Part shown: positions 1-8,877 of the stretch, piece after piece
Layout of the letters: each line of letters begins with the position of its first letter
Numbering within the stretch: position 1 is the first letter of the stretch
DNA from: Mycobacterium botniense
GTDB taxonomy: Bacteria; Actinomycetota; Actinomycetes; Mycobacteriales; Mycobacteriaceae
Assembly (NCBI RefSeq): GCF_010723305.1
Contig: NZ_BLKW01000002.1
Coordinates: 806,001-870,000 of the forward strand
Direction: 5' to 3'
DNA length: 64,000 nucleotides
Program-made: the position numbers and the translations under genes
Notes under the pieces: generated by a model
Databases searched by the model: none
What the model was told of the DNA's origin: nothing
What the model saw: the letters and a program-made list of their open reading frames with translations, nothing else

Positions 1-231
1 AAACGCAGGGGGGCAACGACATTCGAAGTGACCGAAGAAGCCAATGCCCGTTTCCTGGACCGGATGACCGAACTGCTCGATGATTCGGTGTTCTATCGGG
101 GTGACTGCGCCACGTCGCGTTCCTACTACTTCAATCCCAGCGGTGAAGCGGCGCTGCTAAGGCCGACGTCCACCCGCAACGCGGTGCGGGAGGGCTCGAC
201 CTTCCCATTGAGTGACTACGCGATTGCCTAA
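1..231 (+). CDS. C-terminal end of a flavin-containing monooxygenase (partial)
   Basis: The frame is open from base 1 to a TAA at 229-231, so only the last 76 residues of a longer protein are present. The tail, with SYYFNPSGEAALLRP and a final SDYAIA, resembles the C-terminus of mycobacterial FAD/NADPH Baeyer-Villiger-type monooxygenases. These enzymes oxygenate ketones or other lipophilic substrates in the cytosol. The Rossmann motifs that would prove the family lie outside the window, so the assignment rests on recognising the tail. The internal GTG and ATG codons near 28 and 64 are not credible starts because coding continues upstream. Confidence 0.6.
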   Translation, partial: KRRGATTFEVTEEANARFLDRMTELLDDSVFYRGDCATSRSYYFNPSGEAALLRPTSTRNAVREGSTFPLSDYAIA

Positions 232-453
232 AGCGGGTCCAAGACGGCCTGCAAGCGGGCGGCCCCCGGGTCGGGCGCGGCCAGCACCCAGCCGAGCCCG
301 CGGCGCGGGTAACTCAGCCGTGTCAGTTCCCGCCCGTGTAGACACGACGGGATCAGGGAATCCCTGTCGGATGGCAATCACCGATGTGACGAACCGGTGC
401 ACCCGATACGGGGGTTCCCGCCCCGCTCACTGGCGCCGAAGTGCCGGGCCGAC

Positions 454-807
454 GTGAATAATCGTCATTTCGCGCTTGCCGTTGCCGGCGTCGCGCTGGT
501 GGCGGTGGGTCTGCTGGCGCTGGAGTTCCCGGTCTATCTCAACCAGTACGACCAATACGGTATGCAGATCAGCTGCGGACGCGGTTTCAGCGCCAACCTG
601 ACCCAAGCGGCGGAGGCCAACGGCAACGGCCTGGTGGCGCATTGCGGGACCGCTTTGCTTATCCGGCGTGCCTGGGCGATTCCGACGGTCGTCATGGGTT
701 GGCTGGTACTCACCGGGTTGCTGGTGGTGCGGGTCCATGGCACGTCGCGGAAAGAGGGACACGACGACGCCTCCGGCCCCGCAACCCCGCGGCAGGGACC
801 GCAGTGA
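454..807 (+). CDS. Small two-helix membrane protein (Rv0420c-like)
   Basis: A 117-residue protein with a first hydrophobic helix at about residues 5-27 and a second near residues 75-95. The loop between them carries two cysteines (ISCGRGF and AHCGT) that could form an extracytoplasmic disulfide, and the tail is polar. It resembles the H37Rv Rv0420c membrane protein, whose function is unknown. I chose the GTG at 454 because it begins right before the hydrophobic segment. An upstream in-frame start at 397 would add 19 uncharacteristic residues. No enzyme motif is visible. Confidence 0.6.
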   Translation: MNNRHFALAVAGVALVAVGLLALEFPVYLNQYDQYGMQISCGRGFSANLTQAAEANGNGLVAHCGTALLIRRAWAIPTVVMGWLVLTGLLVVRVHGTSRKEGHDDASGPATPRQGPQ

Positions 808-918
808 CCGCCCTCGCCAGGCCCGGGAAAGGCCTCGCCGGTGTGCGGCCCGGGCCGGCGCCCGACCCGCGGTCCTGCCTCAAATATTCGATCAGGCAGT
901 GAACGGTACGGTAGCACA

Positions 919-1788
919 ATGGAATTAGGAGTTCATTTCATCGATTTTCTGCCAGGTGACCCGGCACGGCTAGGTCCGACACTGGCCGCGGCAGCCAAAG
1001 CCGCCGAACAAGCCGGTGCCGCGATGTTCACCCTGGCTGACCATTTCTTCCAGATGGACAGCGTGGGGCGTGCTGAAGACCCGTTTCTCGAGGGCTACAC
1101 CTCATTAGGTTTTCTCGCCGGGCAGACGGAGAAGATCACGCTGGCGATGCTGGTCTCAGGGGTGACCTACCGCTATCCGGGGCTGCTGGCGAAAACGGTC
1201 GCCACGCTCGACGTGCTCTCCCAGGGCCGGTCCCTGTTCGGTATCGGGGCCGCCTGGTACGAGCGTGAGCACCTCGGTCTGGGAGTTCCGTATCCGTCGG
1301 TGCGCGAGCGGTTCGAGATGCTGGAAGAAACCCTGCAGATCTGCCGGCAGATGTGGAGCAACAACAACGGGCCGTATCAGGGCAAGCACTATCAGCTGGC
1401 CGAGACGATCTGCGAACCGCAGCCGATTCGGCGGCCACCGATCCTTATCGGCGGTTCGGGTGAGAAGAAGACGCTGCGGCTGGTTGCCCAATACGCCGAC
1501 GTGTGGAACACCACGGTGTCAGAAGTCGACGAGCTCACCCACAAGATCGAGGTGCTCACTCAGCATTGCCAACCGATCGGGCGTGACCCGGCAACAATCC
1601 GCAAGACGGTGGGCCTCTTCGCTGATCCGTTCGGCGACCCGGCCGGGTATCTGAAAACCATTGAACGCTACGCACAGCTGGGTGTGAGTCTGATCAACGT
1701 CGGACCCCTCCGGGGCAACCCCGACCCGGTTGGCTTCGTCCGCCGACTTGGCGACGAACTGATACCCAGACTCGCCGAAATCGGGTGA
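919..1788 (+). CDS. LLM-class F420-dependent oxidoreductase
   Basis: A 289-residue luciferase-like monooxygenase-fold protein. The N-terminal strand (ELGVHFIDF), the TLADHFFQM segment, the substrate-barrel strand ITLAMLVSGVTYRYPG and the RSLFGIGAAWYEREH motif are typical of mycobacterial F420-dependent oxidoreductases. They use reduced F420 supplied by Fgd1, which is encoded 24 kb away in this window. The substrate is unknown. The ATG at 919 begins exactly at the first beta-strand. The downstream RPPILIGGSGEKKTLRLVAQYAD segment region fits the phosphate/F420-binding part. The gene stands alone, downstream of the Rv0420c-like gene. Confidence 0.85.
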   Translation: MELGVHFIDFLPGDPARLGPTLAAAAKAAEQAGAAMFTLADHFFQMDSVGRAEDPFLEGYTSLGFLAGQTEKITLAMLVSGVTYRYPGLLAKTVATLDVLSQGRSLFGIGAAWYEREHLGLGVPYPSVRERFEMLEETLQICRQMWSNNNGPYQGKHYQLAETICEPQPIRRPPILIGGSGEKKTLRLVAQYADVWNTTVSEVDELTHKIEVLTQHCQPIGRDPATIRKTVGLFADPFGDPAGYLKTIERYAQLGVSLINVGPLRGNPDPVGFVRRLGDELIPRLAEIG

Positions 1789-2044
1789 ACCTCGTCAGCG
1801 CGGCGGGCACAGCCACAACCCTTGATCAGTCCGACCGGTCCCATGCGCGGGGGCACCGGACCGGTCAACCTGGGTGACACCGGCCGCCGTCCCGCTACCG
1901 GCAGCCCGGGCTTCCGCCGGTTACCGCGGTGGACACGCCGACGTCAAGACTTCCGTCGTGACACGCGGTGACTGGACCGTATCGTGAATCCGTGCAGTCG
2001 TGGTAATTAAGACGTCGCGCAGGCATTTCAGAAGAGGTCGGGAC

Positions 2045-3547
2045 ATGGATCTTCGCCGCGGGATACGCCCGCAGCCGCAGCGCTGCCGGCGCCGCAACGT
2101 GATCACGTCAACCACGATTGTCATGATCTGCGGATGGCTGGCAGTTTCGGTTCCCGGCTGCGCGCATCTGATCGATGGGCACGGCGTGTCTATGCTCTAC
2201 GACCCGTTCCACGTCGCGGGACTGCCGGTGTCCGACGGTAAAAGCGGTCCGCGCGAGAACGCGCCCGCGCCGACCGGCAAGGTGAAGCACACCGACCACG
2301 GCGACATCGACACACTGGCTTTGCTCTCGATCAACGACATCGAAGAGTTCTGGGCCCAGACCTACAGCCAATACCTGAAGGGCACCTTCACCCCTGTCGA
2401 GAAGCTGGTTTCCTACGACTCCACTGACCCCGCGAGTCCGCGTGTGTGCGGGCGCCGGACCTACCATTTGGTCAACGCCTTTTTCACCCCGCGCTGCACG
2501 CTGATCGCCTGGGATCGCGGCGCGATGTTGCCCGCCGGCCGACGCTATTTCGGTGATATATCCATTCCGGGTGTTTTGGCGCACGAGTATGGGCACGCGG
2601 TGCAGCGGATGGCGAAACTGGTCGACAAAAAGACACCCGGGATCGTCTACGAACAACAGGCGGACTGTTTCGGCGGTGTCTTCATGCGTTGGGTGGCCGA
2701 AAACCAGTCCCGCCGATTCACATTGAGCACCGGCGAGGGACTCGACCACGTCCTGGCGGGACTGATCTCGCTGCGTGACCCCGTCGTGACCCCGGAGGAC
2801 CGGGAGTTGGTCGACGAGGGGCACGGCACGGCGCTTGATCGGGTCAGTGCATTTCAAATGGGTTTTGCCGGTGATGCAACCACGTGCGCCGGAATCGATA
2901 TGCAAGAGATCAAGCAGCGGCGTGGTGACATGCCGATGTCACTGCAGATCAACCCCACCGGCGACCTCCAAACCGGCGATATCGCGATCGATGAGGACAC
3001 GTTGTCGACGCTGGTCGAGGTACTGGGGAAGATCTTTTCGCCCCAACGGCCTCCCCGGCTGTCCTTCAATCCCGCGAAATGTCCCGACGCCGAGACCAGC
3101 ACGCCCGCGTCCTACTGCCCGGCCACCAACGTCATTACCGTTGACCTGCCGGCCCTGCAGAAAATCGGTACGCCCGCACAGGAGAGCGAAGAACACGTTC
3201 TGGTGCAAGGTGACGACACCGCATTCTCGATCGTGATGTCCCGGTACGTGTTGGCGGTGCAACACGAACGTGGACTGCCACTGGACTCGGCGATGGCGGC
3301 GCTGCGCACCGCGTGCCTGACTGGGGTGGCGCACCGTAAAATGGCTGAGCCCCTGGCGTTACCGTCGGGCAAAAGCCTGGTTCTCACCGCTGGTGATCTC
3401 GACGAAGCCGTCGCCGGGCTGCTCACCAATCACCTGGTCGCCAGCGATGTCAATGGTGTCACGGTGCCGGCCGGCTTCACCCGGATCACCGCCTTCCGCT
3501 CCGGGGTCGTGGGCACCGAGGCCCAGTGCTACCTGCGGTTCCCGTGA
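2045..3547 (+). CDS. lpqM: LpqM-type lipoprotein zinc metallopeptidase
   Basis: A 500-residue predicted lipoprotein. A basic N-terminus and hydrophobic helix (residues 20-35) end in a lipobox VPGC, with Cys39 as the lipidation site. HEYGH at residues 180-184 is the HExxH zinc site, and the downstream EQQADCFGG supplies the likely third ligand, as in the neutral zinc metallopeptidase (YpfJ-like) family. It should act at the outer face of the membrane. An AGAGGTCGGG element precedes the ATG at 2045. In H37Rv lpqM lies beside lpqL. Here it is convergent with a DUF4878-like gene and apart from the two lpqL copies. Substrate unknown. Confidence 0.85.
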   Translation: MDLRRGIRPQPQRCRRRNVITSTTIVMICGWLAVSVPGCAHLIDGHGVSMLYDPFHVAGLPVSDGKSGPRENAPAPTGKVKHTDHGDIDTLALLSINDIEEFWAQTYSQYLKGTFTPVEKLVSYDSTDPASPRVCGRRTYHLVNAFFTPRCTLIAWDRGAMLPAGRRYFGDISIPGVLAHEYGHAVQRMAKLVDKKTPGIVYEQQADCFGGVFMRWVAENQSRRFTLSTGEGLDHVLAGLISLRDPVVTPEDRELVDEGHGTALDRVSAFQMGFAGDATTCAGIDMQEIKQRRGDMPMSLQINPTGDLQTGDIAIDEDTLSTLVEVLGKIFSPQRPPRLSFNPAKCPDAETSTPASYCPATNVITVDLPALQKIGTPAQESEEHVLVQGDDTAFSIVMSRYVLAVQHERGLPLDSAMAALRTACLTGVAHRKMAEPLALPSGKSLVLTAGDLDEAVAGLLTNHLVASDVNGVTVPAGFTRITAFRSGVVGTEAQCYLRFP

Positions 3548-3600
3548 TCCACTCCAGCGGCCGTTGCTTCGCCCACCAGTACCACAGGTGTCGGCAAGCG

Positions 3601-4803
3601 CTAGCGCCAGTTGATTTCCGGTGGACTCTTCGACACGTCGGCAGTGGCCGACACAAACGCGGTGGCGGTGCCGGTCGTCGTACCGCCGGCACGGTCGTTG
3701 GCCGAAATCGGGTACCTGGCGCTTCCCATGACTGAAGCAGTCAGTCGGTACGGGTCGAAATAGCTTATTTTGAGATCACTGAGATCGGGCTTACCCCACC
3801 GGACAGTCCCGTCGACAATCGACGGATCCTCCACCCGCACCGGGCAATTCGGGGGGTCCACCACGTTCGACTTGGTGCACTGGTCGAGGTCGTCCTCGAC
3901 CGCGGACATCACCGCCTGGTTTCCGGTGTCGCTGAGTTCGAATGTGAAGTCCGAACCATACAGCCCGGCACCGTACGAGCTGAGACGGTCGAGCAAGAGG
4001 GGTTTGGCGGTCACAGACAGGTTCGAATTAGACGTACCGACGTCGTCCCAGCCGGGGAACAGGTAAATCCCCGACTGGGCCACTGGTTTACCGAAGAATG
4101 TCACGGTCTTGAGCGCTTTGTTCTCCGTGTTCTGGTTACTCAGATCAACCTTGATGGCGGCTTGCTCCAATTTCCACCCGCGGTCGGTGCGCTTGACGCG
4201 CAGGGTGGTATCGGAGATTTGGTTGCCGAAGTTAGCTACCACGTGAACCTCTCCCGCGCCGAAGCGGGAATCCTCGTTGAGGATCTTAATGTTGGTGATC
4301 GGCCATTGAGCGATCTGCTTTTTCAATATTTCGTCGGTGAGCAACTCCGTGGACGCAGGCTGATCGTTGCTGTAGGACAGCGCAGCTTTCGCGTCGCCGC
4401 GGGCCAGCGCCTCCAAATAGCCTTTGACCGCATCTCCGCCGGTCCCTTTCCGGTTTCCGCCGCTCGTGGAGACCAGGACCACGACACCGACCACAACGGT
4501 GACCACGACAGCCGCCACGATCCCGAGGATCCAGGGGGTGCGCCGGCGACGGCGCGGCAGGAACGGCGGCGCAGCTCCGGGCGGGCCGGGAAAACCCCCC
4601 GCCGGCCACGGCGCCGCGGGTGGCACCGGGGGCAGAGGCGGCTGCTGATAGGGCGGCTGCGGCTGTTGCTGATAGGGCGGCTGCTGATAAGGCTGCTGAT
4701 AGGGCGTCGGCTGGCTGAACGCCTCGGGTCCGACATAGGGTCCCTGGTGCGGCCCAACACCCGGGCCGCCGTGGCCGCGCCGCGGATCGGGCCAATTGCT
4801 CAC
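3601..4803 (-). CDS. Membrane-anchored protein with Pro/Gln-rich N-terminus and DUF4878-like domain
   Basis: A 400-residue protein. Residues 20-80 are low-complexity, rich in Pro and Gln with repeated YQQP units, followed by a basic RRRRR stop-transfer cluster and one transmembrane helix (about 91-112). The outer part starts with GDAVKGYLEALARGDAKAALSY, a pattern seen in DUF4878/lumazine-binding-like accessory domains of actinobacterial surface proteins. Two Cys pairs (QC..NC) may form disulfides. GTG at 4803 is preceded by a strong AGGAGG. No catalytic motif is visible; a structural or cell-envelope role is an inference. The gene is convergent with lpqM. Confidence 0.75.
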   Translation of the reverse strand: MSNWPDPRRGHGGPGVGPHQGPYVGPEAFSQPTPYQQPYQQPPYQQQPQPPYQQPPLPPVPPAAPWPAGGFPGPPGAAPPFLPRRRRRTPWILGIVAAVVVTVVVGVVVLVSTSGGNRKGTGGDAVKGYLEALARGDAKAALSYSNDQPASTELLTDEILKKQIAQWPITNIKILNEDSRFGAGEVHVVANFGNQISDTTLRVKRTDRGWKLEQAAIKVDLSNQNTENKALKTVTFFGKPVAQSGIYLFPGWDDVGTSNSNLSVTAKPLLLDRLSSYGAGLYGSDFTFELSDTGNQAVMSAVEDDLDQCTKSNVVDPPNCPVRVEDPSIVDGTVRWGKPDLSDLKISYFDPYRLTASVMGSARYPISANDRAGGTTTGTATAFVSATADVSKSPPEINWR

Positions 4804-5008
4804 GGCAACCTCCTGTCGAGTGCGCTGCCCGGAACCGTCGACCGTCGACGCTCCCCGGCCGCGCACCGGTCATCGCGTCAGCTTTGCCGGGCTGACCTGG
4901 GAATCATATGCCGCGTCGAAACCCTCGTCGGACGTGATGTGGTTGACGTGCAGGTTTGTGGCGGCGACCGCGGCGCGCCCGGGCGGCGGCTGCGCCCGGC
5001 GGCCATCC

Positions 5009-6484
5009 CTACGGCCGCATCGGTGTGCGGTTGCGCTTATCGTGGGGCGGCACGCCGTTGACACCCGAGAGGGACTGCGCGTAGCTGCCCACCGCGAACG
5101 CCACCGCTGAACCCATCACGGCCAACGCGTCCCGATTGATGTTGTCGATAGTGTCTCGGGCGCTGTGGTAGTTGGGGTCGAACGGGGCACCGGGCTTGCC
5201 GCCCCACAGCCGGGCCTGCGCGGTGGTCTTCTGCTGCGACGCGCCGGTAGTCACACCACCGATCGGCACCCCGGCGACCAGAAACGGACGGTAATCGGTT
5301 TTGGTGCTCAACGGCATGTCGGCGGGCCGCTTGCCGGCCAAGTTCAGGTAACCGGCCAGAACCCGCTCGATCCCCGCTGATCCTTCGGGCACGTCTTGAG
5401 GTGCTATGCCCGCCCCCGGCGGCCCCGACTGGTCGCCGTCATCGGTGAAGAACCCGGCATTTGGTGAGCCCACGGTGTCGGCGTTCAGGTACAGCGCAAT
5501 GTCGTTGAGTTGAGCACGGCTCAGACCGAACACGTAGTCGATGGACCCGTTGATGCCCTCTTCCTCGGCCCCCCAGAACGCGAACCGCACGGCGTTGGTC
5601 ACCGGCGGCGCCGAGCCCAGTTGCAGCGCCGTCTCCAGCACGGCGGCCACCCCGGAACCGTTATCGTTGATACCCGGCCCTTCCTGCACGCTGTCCAGAT
5701 GGGCACCGACCATCACCACGTCTTTGGTTGAGCCGGTTTTGGTTTGCGCCAACACGTTTCGCGATGTGATCTTGACAGTCGCGGTGTCCAGGGTAAGGCG
5801 TATAGGCGAGGTCGTGTGCCGCAACGCGGCAGCGCCGTCCGCACCGGCCACTGCCACCGGAAGCCTCAGCTGGTTGTAGTAGCCGGGAACAAACAGTTTG
5901 GGTGGTGCGCCCTGGCTGCCGGGTTCACTGGTGACGATCAGTGCGGCGGCGCCCCGAGCCGCTGCGGCGTTGTGCTTGTCGACGATCGAGCACCCGCTGT
6001 CGTCGACGACGGCGATCGCACCCTTGGGCAGGGCAGACCGGTAGTCCGCTGCGGCGCATCCACCCGGTTTGACCGGTCGCACCACCGGTCCGGTGATGCC
6101 GCCGGGCGGGGTCCGCACCAGCAGTGACGCCTGGTCGACGGGGTAGCTCTGGCCGGCGACCGTCAGTGTCGGCTGGCCCGGCGATGCGGTGTACAACCGG
6201 TCGAACTGCGGCGTCGCCACGTCAAAGCCCTTGCTGCGCAGTGTCTTCACGACATATTCGACGCTGGCGTCGTAGCCGGGTGTGCCCTCGGCCCGATTCC
6301 CGTTGTGGGCCGTGGCGATGTCTTGCAGGGCGCGTAGATGCGTCAACATCGCTTCCGCGGTCACCTTGGCGGCCAGGGTGTAACCGAGGCTTGCCGGCAG
6401 GGACGGCGGGCCGGGTTGAGACGAGGAGCATGCCACCACCAGCCCGGTTAGCACCAGCAGCGCCACGCCCGGTCGAGCGATCAT
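5009..6484 (-). CDS. LpqL-like lipoprotein M28 aminopeptidase, downstream copy
   Basis: A 491-residue lipoprotein peptidase. The signal peptide ends at a VVAC lipobox near residue 19. A protease-associated (PA) domain lies at roughly residues 130-230, then an M28 catalytic domain with zinc-ligand motifs AHLDS, GINDNGSG and AEEEG. M28 enzymes cleave N-terminal amino acids with two zinc ions; this one would act outside the membrane. Its ATG overlaps the stop of the upstream paralogue by four bases (ATGA), so the two are co-translated. The two proteins align through their whole length, which points to tandem duplication. H37Rv has only one lpqL as I recall. Confidence 0.85.
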   Translation of the reverse strand: MIARPGVALLVLTGLVVACSSSQPGPPSLPASLGYTLAAKVTAEAMLTHLRALQDIATAHNGNRAEGTPGYDASVEYVVKTLRSKGFDVATPQFDRLYTASPGQPTLTVAGQSYPVDQASLLVRTPPGGITGPVVRPVKPGGCAAADYRSALPKGAIAVVDDSGCSIVDKHNAAAARGAAALIVTSEPGSQGAPPKLFVPGYYNQLRLPVAVAGADGAAALRHTTSPIRLTLDTATVKITSRNVLAQTKTGSTKDVVMVGAHLDSVQEGPGINDNGSGVAAVLETALQLGSAPPVTNAVRFAFWGAEEEGINGSIDYVFGLSRAQLNDIALYLNADTVGSPNAGFFTDDGDQSGPPGAGIAPQDVPEGSAGIERVLAGYLNLAGKRPADMPLSTKTDYRPFLVAGVPIGGVTTGASQQKTTAQARLWGGKPGAPFDPNYHSARDTIDNINRDALAVMGSAVAFAVGSYAQSLSGVNGVPPHDKRNRTPMRP

Positions 6485-7983
6485 GTCTTGGTGAGCACGT
6501 TGCGGGTACGGTCCTCACGGACTGGGACACCGTTGCGGCCGCTGAGATCTTGGGAATACCATCCCACCGCGTAGGCGACACCGCCCCCGAGGATGCCGAG
6601 CGGGACCTGGTTGATGTGCTCAAGCGTGTCGGTCTTCTTGTGGTAGTTGGGGTCGAACGGCTCACCCGCGGTTCCGCCCCACAGCTCGGCCTGTTCTTTG
6701 GTCTTCTTCGCCTCGGCTCCCGAGAACAGTCCCCCGGAGGGGATGCCGGCCAGGGTGAACCCGTCGTAGTCGGAACGCCCGTCGAATGCCGTGTCCTGCG
6801 GTGTCTTACCGGCGGACTTGAGGTAGGCGACCAGTGCGCGCTCGATACCCGCCGAGCCTTCCGGCACCACCGGTTGACCGCGTTGGTCAGGCGGCATCGA
6901 CAAATCCCCGTCGTAGGTGAAATAGCCGGGATTGGGTGACGCGAGCATGTCGAAGTTCAGGTACAGCGCGATATCTTTCAGCGCCTCCAAATCCAGTGAG
7001 CCGACATACTTCTGCGATCCGACGAGCCCGAGTTCCTCTGCACCCCAGAACGCGAACCGGACCGCGTTGTGAATGGCCGGCGAGTTTCCAAGCTGCACCG
7101 CGGTTTCCAGAACTGCGGCCACTCCAGAGCCGTTGTCGTTGATGCCGGGTCCCTCAGGAACACTGTCCAGATGCGCACCGACCACCACCACGTCGTGAGT
7201 CGACCCCGTTTTGGTCTGCGCAATCACGTTACAGGCCTGAAACGTTTGCGTGTTGGCCTTGAGTTTGACGGTGGCGGGGCCCGGGTGGGCACGCAGCTGC
7301 GCTCCGTCAGCCTTGGTGACGCTGACCACCGGGATCTTCACGTCCGAGTTCTCGCCCAGGGTGCCGCCCATGTCCTTTTCGTCGACGTTATCGGCGATGA
7401 CCAGCGCCACCGCGCCGCGCTGCACCGCGACTTCCTCCTTGTGAAAGAACGGGCAGGTGCCGCGGTCCACCAGCACGACCGCGCCCTTCACTGGCAGCCC
7501 GTCGTAGTCGGAGGCCGTGCAGCCGGGGCTGTCCTCGACGGGGGCAGCCACCAGCGGGCCGCTCACCCCGTCGGGTGGGGTGGCGAGGCTGAACTGCAGC
7601 GCACGTGCCTCTACCGTCTTGCCGGCAACCGTCACCGATCCCGGGTCGGCGTGGAAAACCCGGGCCTCAAACTGAGGTGTCTGCACGTCAAAACCACTGC
7701 GCTGCAACGTCTTGACCACATAATCGACGCTGGCACTATACCCTGCAGTGCCCACCGCACGGGTTCCGTTGTTGGCGTTGGCGATGTCCTGGAGTTTCCT
7801 CAGGTGCCCCATCATCGCCTCGGTGCTGACCCGGCCACGCAGCGCGGTGGCGAACCCGGCAGCGGCGGGATTCTGCGTCGCGGACTGCGACGACGTCGAC
7901 CAACGCAGGCATCCGCCGACCAGAAACAGCGTGACCACGACTACGACGACCATCAGCGGTGCGGTTCTCGAGTTGTTCGCCAT
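6481..7983 (-). CDS. lpqL: LpqL lipoprotein M28 aminopeptidase, upstream copy
   Basis: A 500-residue lipoprotein, the same length as I recall for H37Rv LpqL. The hydrophobic signal ends in VGGC (Cys about residue 25). A PA domain precedes the M28 catalytic domain. AHLDSVPEGPGINDNGSG holds the His and Asp zinc ligands and AEELG the catalytic glutamate region. The role is extracytoplasmic aminopeptidase; the natural substrate is unknown. It is first in a two-gene unit with the 491-residue paralogue (4-base overlap). The MEDS-STAS gene ends 33 bases upstream on the same strand, so the whole leftward run could be one transcript. Confidence 0.85.
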   Translation of the reverse strand: MANNSRTAPLMVVVVVVTLFLVGGCLRWSTSSQSATQNPAAAGFATALRGRVSTEAMMGHLRKLQDIANANNGTRAVGTAGYSASVDYVVKTLQRSGFDVQTPQFEARVFHADPGSVTVAGKTVEARALQFSLATPPDGVSGPLVAAPVEDSPGCTASDYDGLPVKGAVVLVDRGTCPFFHKEEVAVQRGAVALVIADNVDEKDMGGTLGENSDVKIPVVSVTKADGAQLRAHPGPATVKLKANTQTFQACNVIAQTKTGSTHDVVVVGAHLDSVPEGPGINDNGSGVAAVLETAVQLGNSPAIHNAVRFAFWGAEELGLVGSQKYVGSLDLEALKDIALYLNFDMLASPNPGYFTYDGDLSMPPDQRGQPVVPEGSAGIERALVAYLKSAGKTPQDTAFDGRSDYDGFTLAGIPSGGLFSGAEAKKTKEQAELWGGTAGEPFDPNYHKKTDTLEHINQVPLGILGGGVAYAVGWYSQDLSGRNGVPVREDRTRNVLTKT

Positions 7984-8016
7984 CGCGCCCAGGTTAGACG
8001 CCGTCGAGATTCCCGG

Positions 8017-8877
8017 TCACGCGTGTCGCCGATCGGCCGCAGCTTCCACCCGCACGTTATCCAGGCCGAGCAGCTCGGCCAGCCGGGTGACGACCCGTTG
8101 CCCGGTGCGCAGAATGACCTCCCGGCCGTCGGCCCGGGCCTGCTCGTCCAGCGCGATCAGTTGACGATGAGTCACGAAACGCAAACCCTCGGCATCGATG
8201 ACCAATTCCGTTTGCGCCATCAACGGCCAGATCCGGCGGAACGCGGCCGTGAACGCGTGGTCCTCGTCCGCGTCGATCTCACCCGACAGGGCGAAACCGC
8301 TGTCCCGCTCGGCGTAGAGCTGGAAGCCGACCGCGCCCGCGTTGGTGAGCGGGTGCAGACAAAGCAGCTCCTTGGCCGCTGCCCCCAGCACAGTGACGTC
8401 ATAGGTACACAGCGCTGAAACGGGCAACATCGTCATGGTCCGGTCGGTGAGGAACTCGAAACGAGCGAGCGCATCGCGCTGCTCGGGGGTGTGTGCCACC
8501 GCGGTGCCGTCAACCACGGCGCGGCAACCCGGGCAGCCGGTGGCCAGCAGCTCCTCGAGAGTGGCGATACCCCGGGTCATCATCGCCTGGGGATCCACCA
8601 CATCGCTGCCGGGACGAAACGTGTAGTAGTCCTCCACCGGTGCCACCCAGATCTGGCCGGACCGCACGCCCTCGCTGAAGCCGAGGTCGGCGAGTTCGGC
8701 CCGTAATGCTGCCCTACTGGCCGCACCGACGAACAGGATCCACTCGTTTCGCGCGAGCCCGTCGCCGATGTACTCGGCGGCACGGTACCGGAATTCGGCT
8801 CGGTTGACGTATCCCCACCCCAGATGCTCCGACGGGCCGAACCCCACAGCCGAGCGCACGGAGCCGTGGCGGCGCAT
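8017..8877 (-). CDS. MEDS-domain protein with STAS-like C-terminus
   Basis: A 286-residue soluble protein. Residues about 10-180 match the MEDS sensory domain (DcmR-type): LGWGYVNRAEFRYRAAEYI at the start, a CPGC pair and AVCTYD-like ALCTYDVTVL near the end. The remaining 90 residues look like a STAS domain (GEIDADEDHAF, ELVIDAEGLRFV). The serine normally phosphorylated in anti-anti-sigma STAS proteins is not obvious (VTHRQL occupies that place). The ATG at 8877 overlaps the stop of the MEDS-ATPase gene (TGATG), so the two are coupled. I infer a partner-switching regulator whose target sigma factor is not in view. Confidence 0.75.
   Translation of the reverse strand: MRRHGSVRSAVGFGPSEHLGWGYVNRAEFRYRAAEYIGDGLARNEWILFVGAASRAALRAELADLGFSEGVRSGQIWVAPVEDYYTFRPGSDVVDPQAMMTRGIATLEELLATGCPGCRAVVDGTAVAHTPEQRDALARFEFLTDRTMTMLPVSALCTYDVTVLGAAAKELLCLHPLTNAGAVGFQLYAERDSGFALSGEIDADEDHAFTAAFRRIWPLMAQTELVIDAEGLRFVTHRQLIALDEQARADGREVILRTGQRVVTRLAELLGLDNVRVEAAADRRHA

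Noticed and set aside
4620..4740. Repeated tract that looks like a tandem DNA repeat
   Set aside because: It is explained by the YQQP-rich, Pro/Gln-rich N-terminus of the DUF4878-like protein and is not exact at the DNA level.
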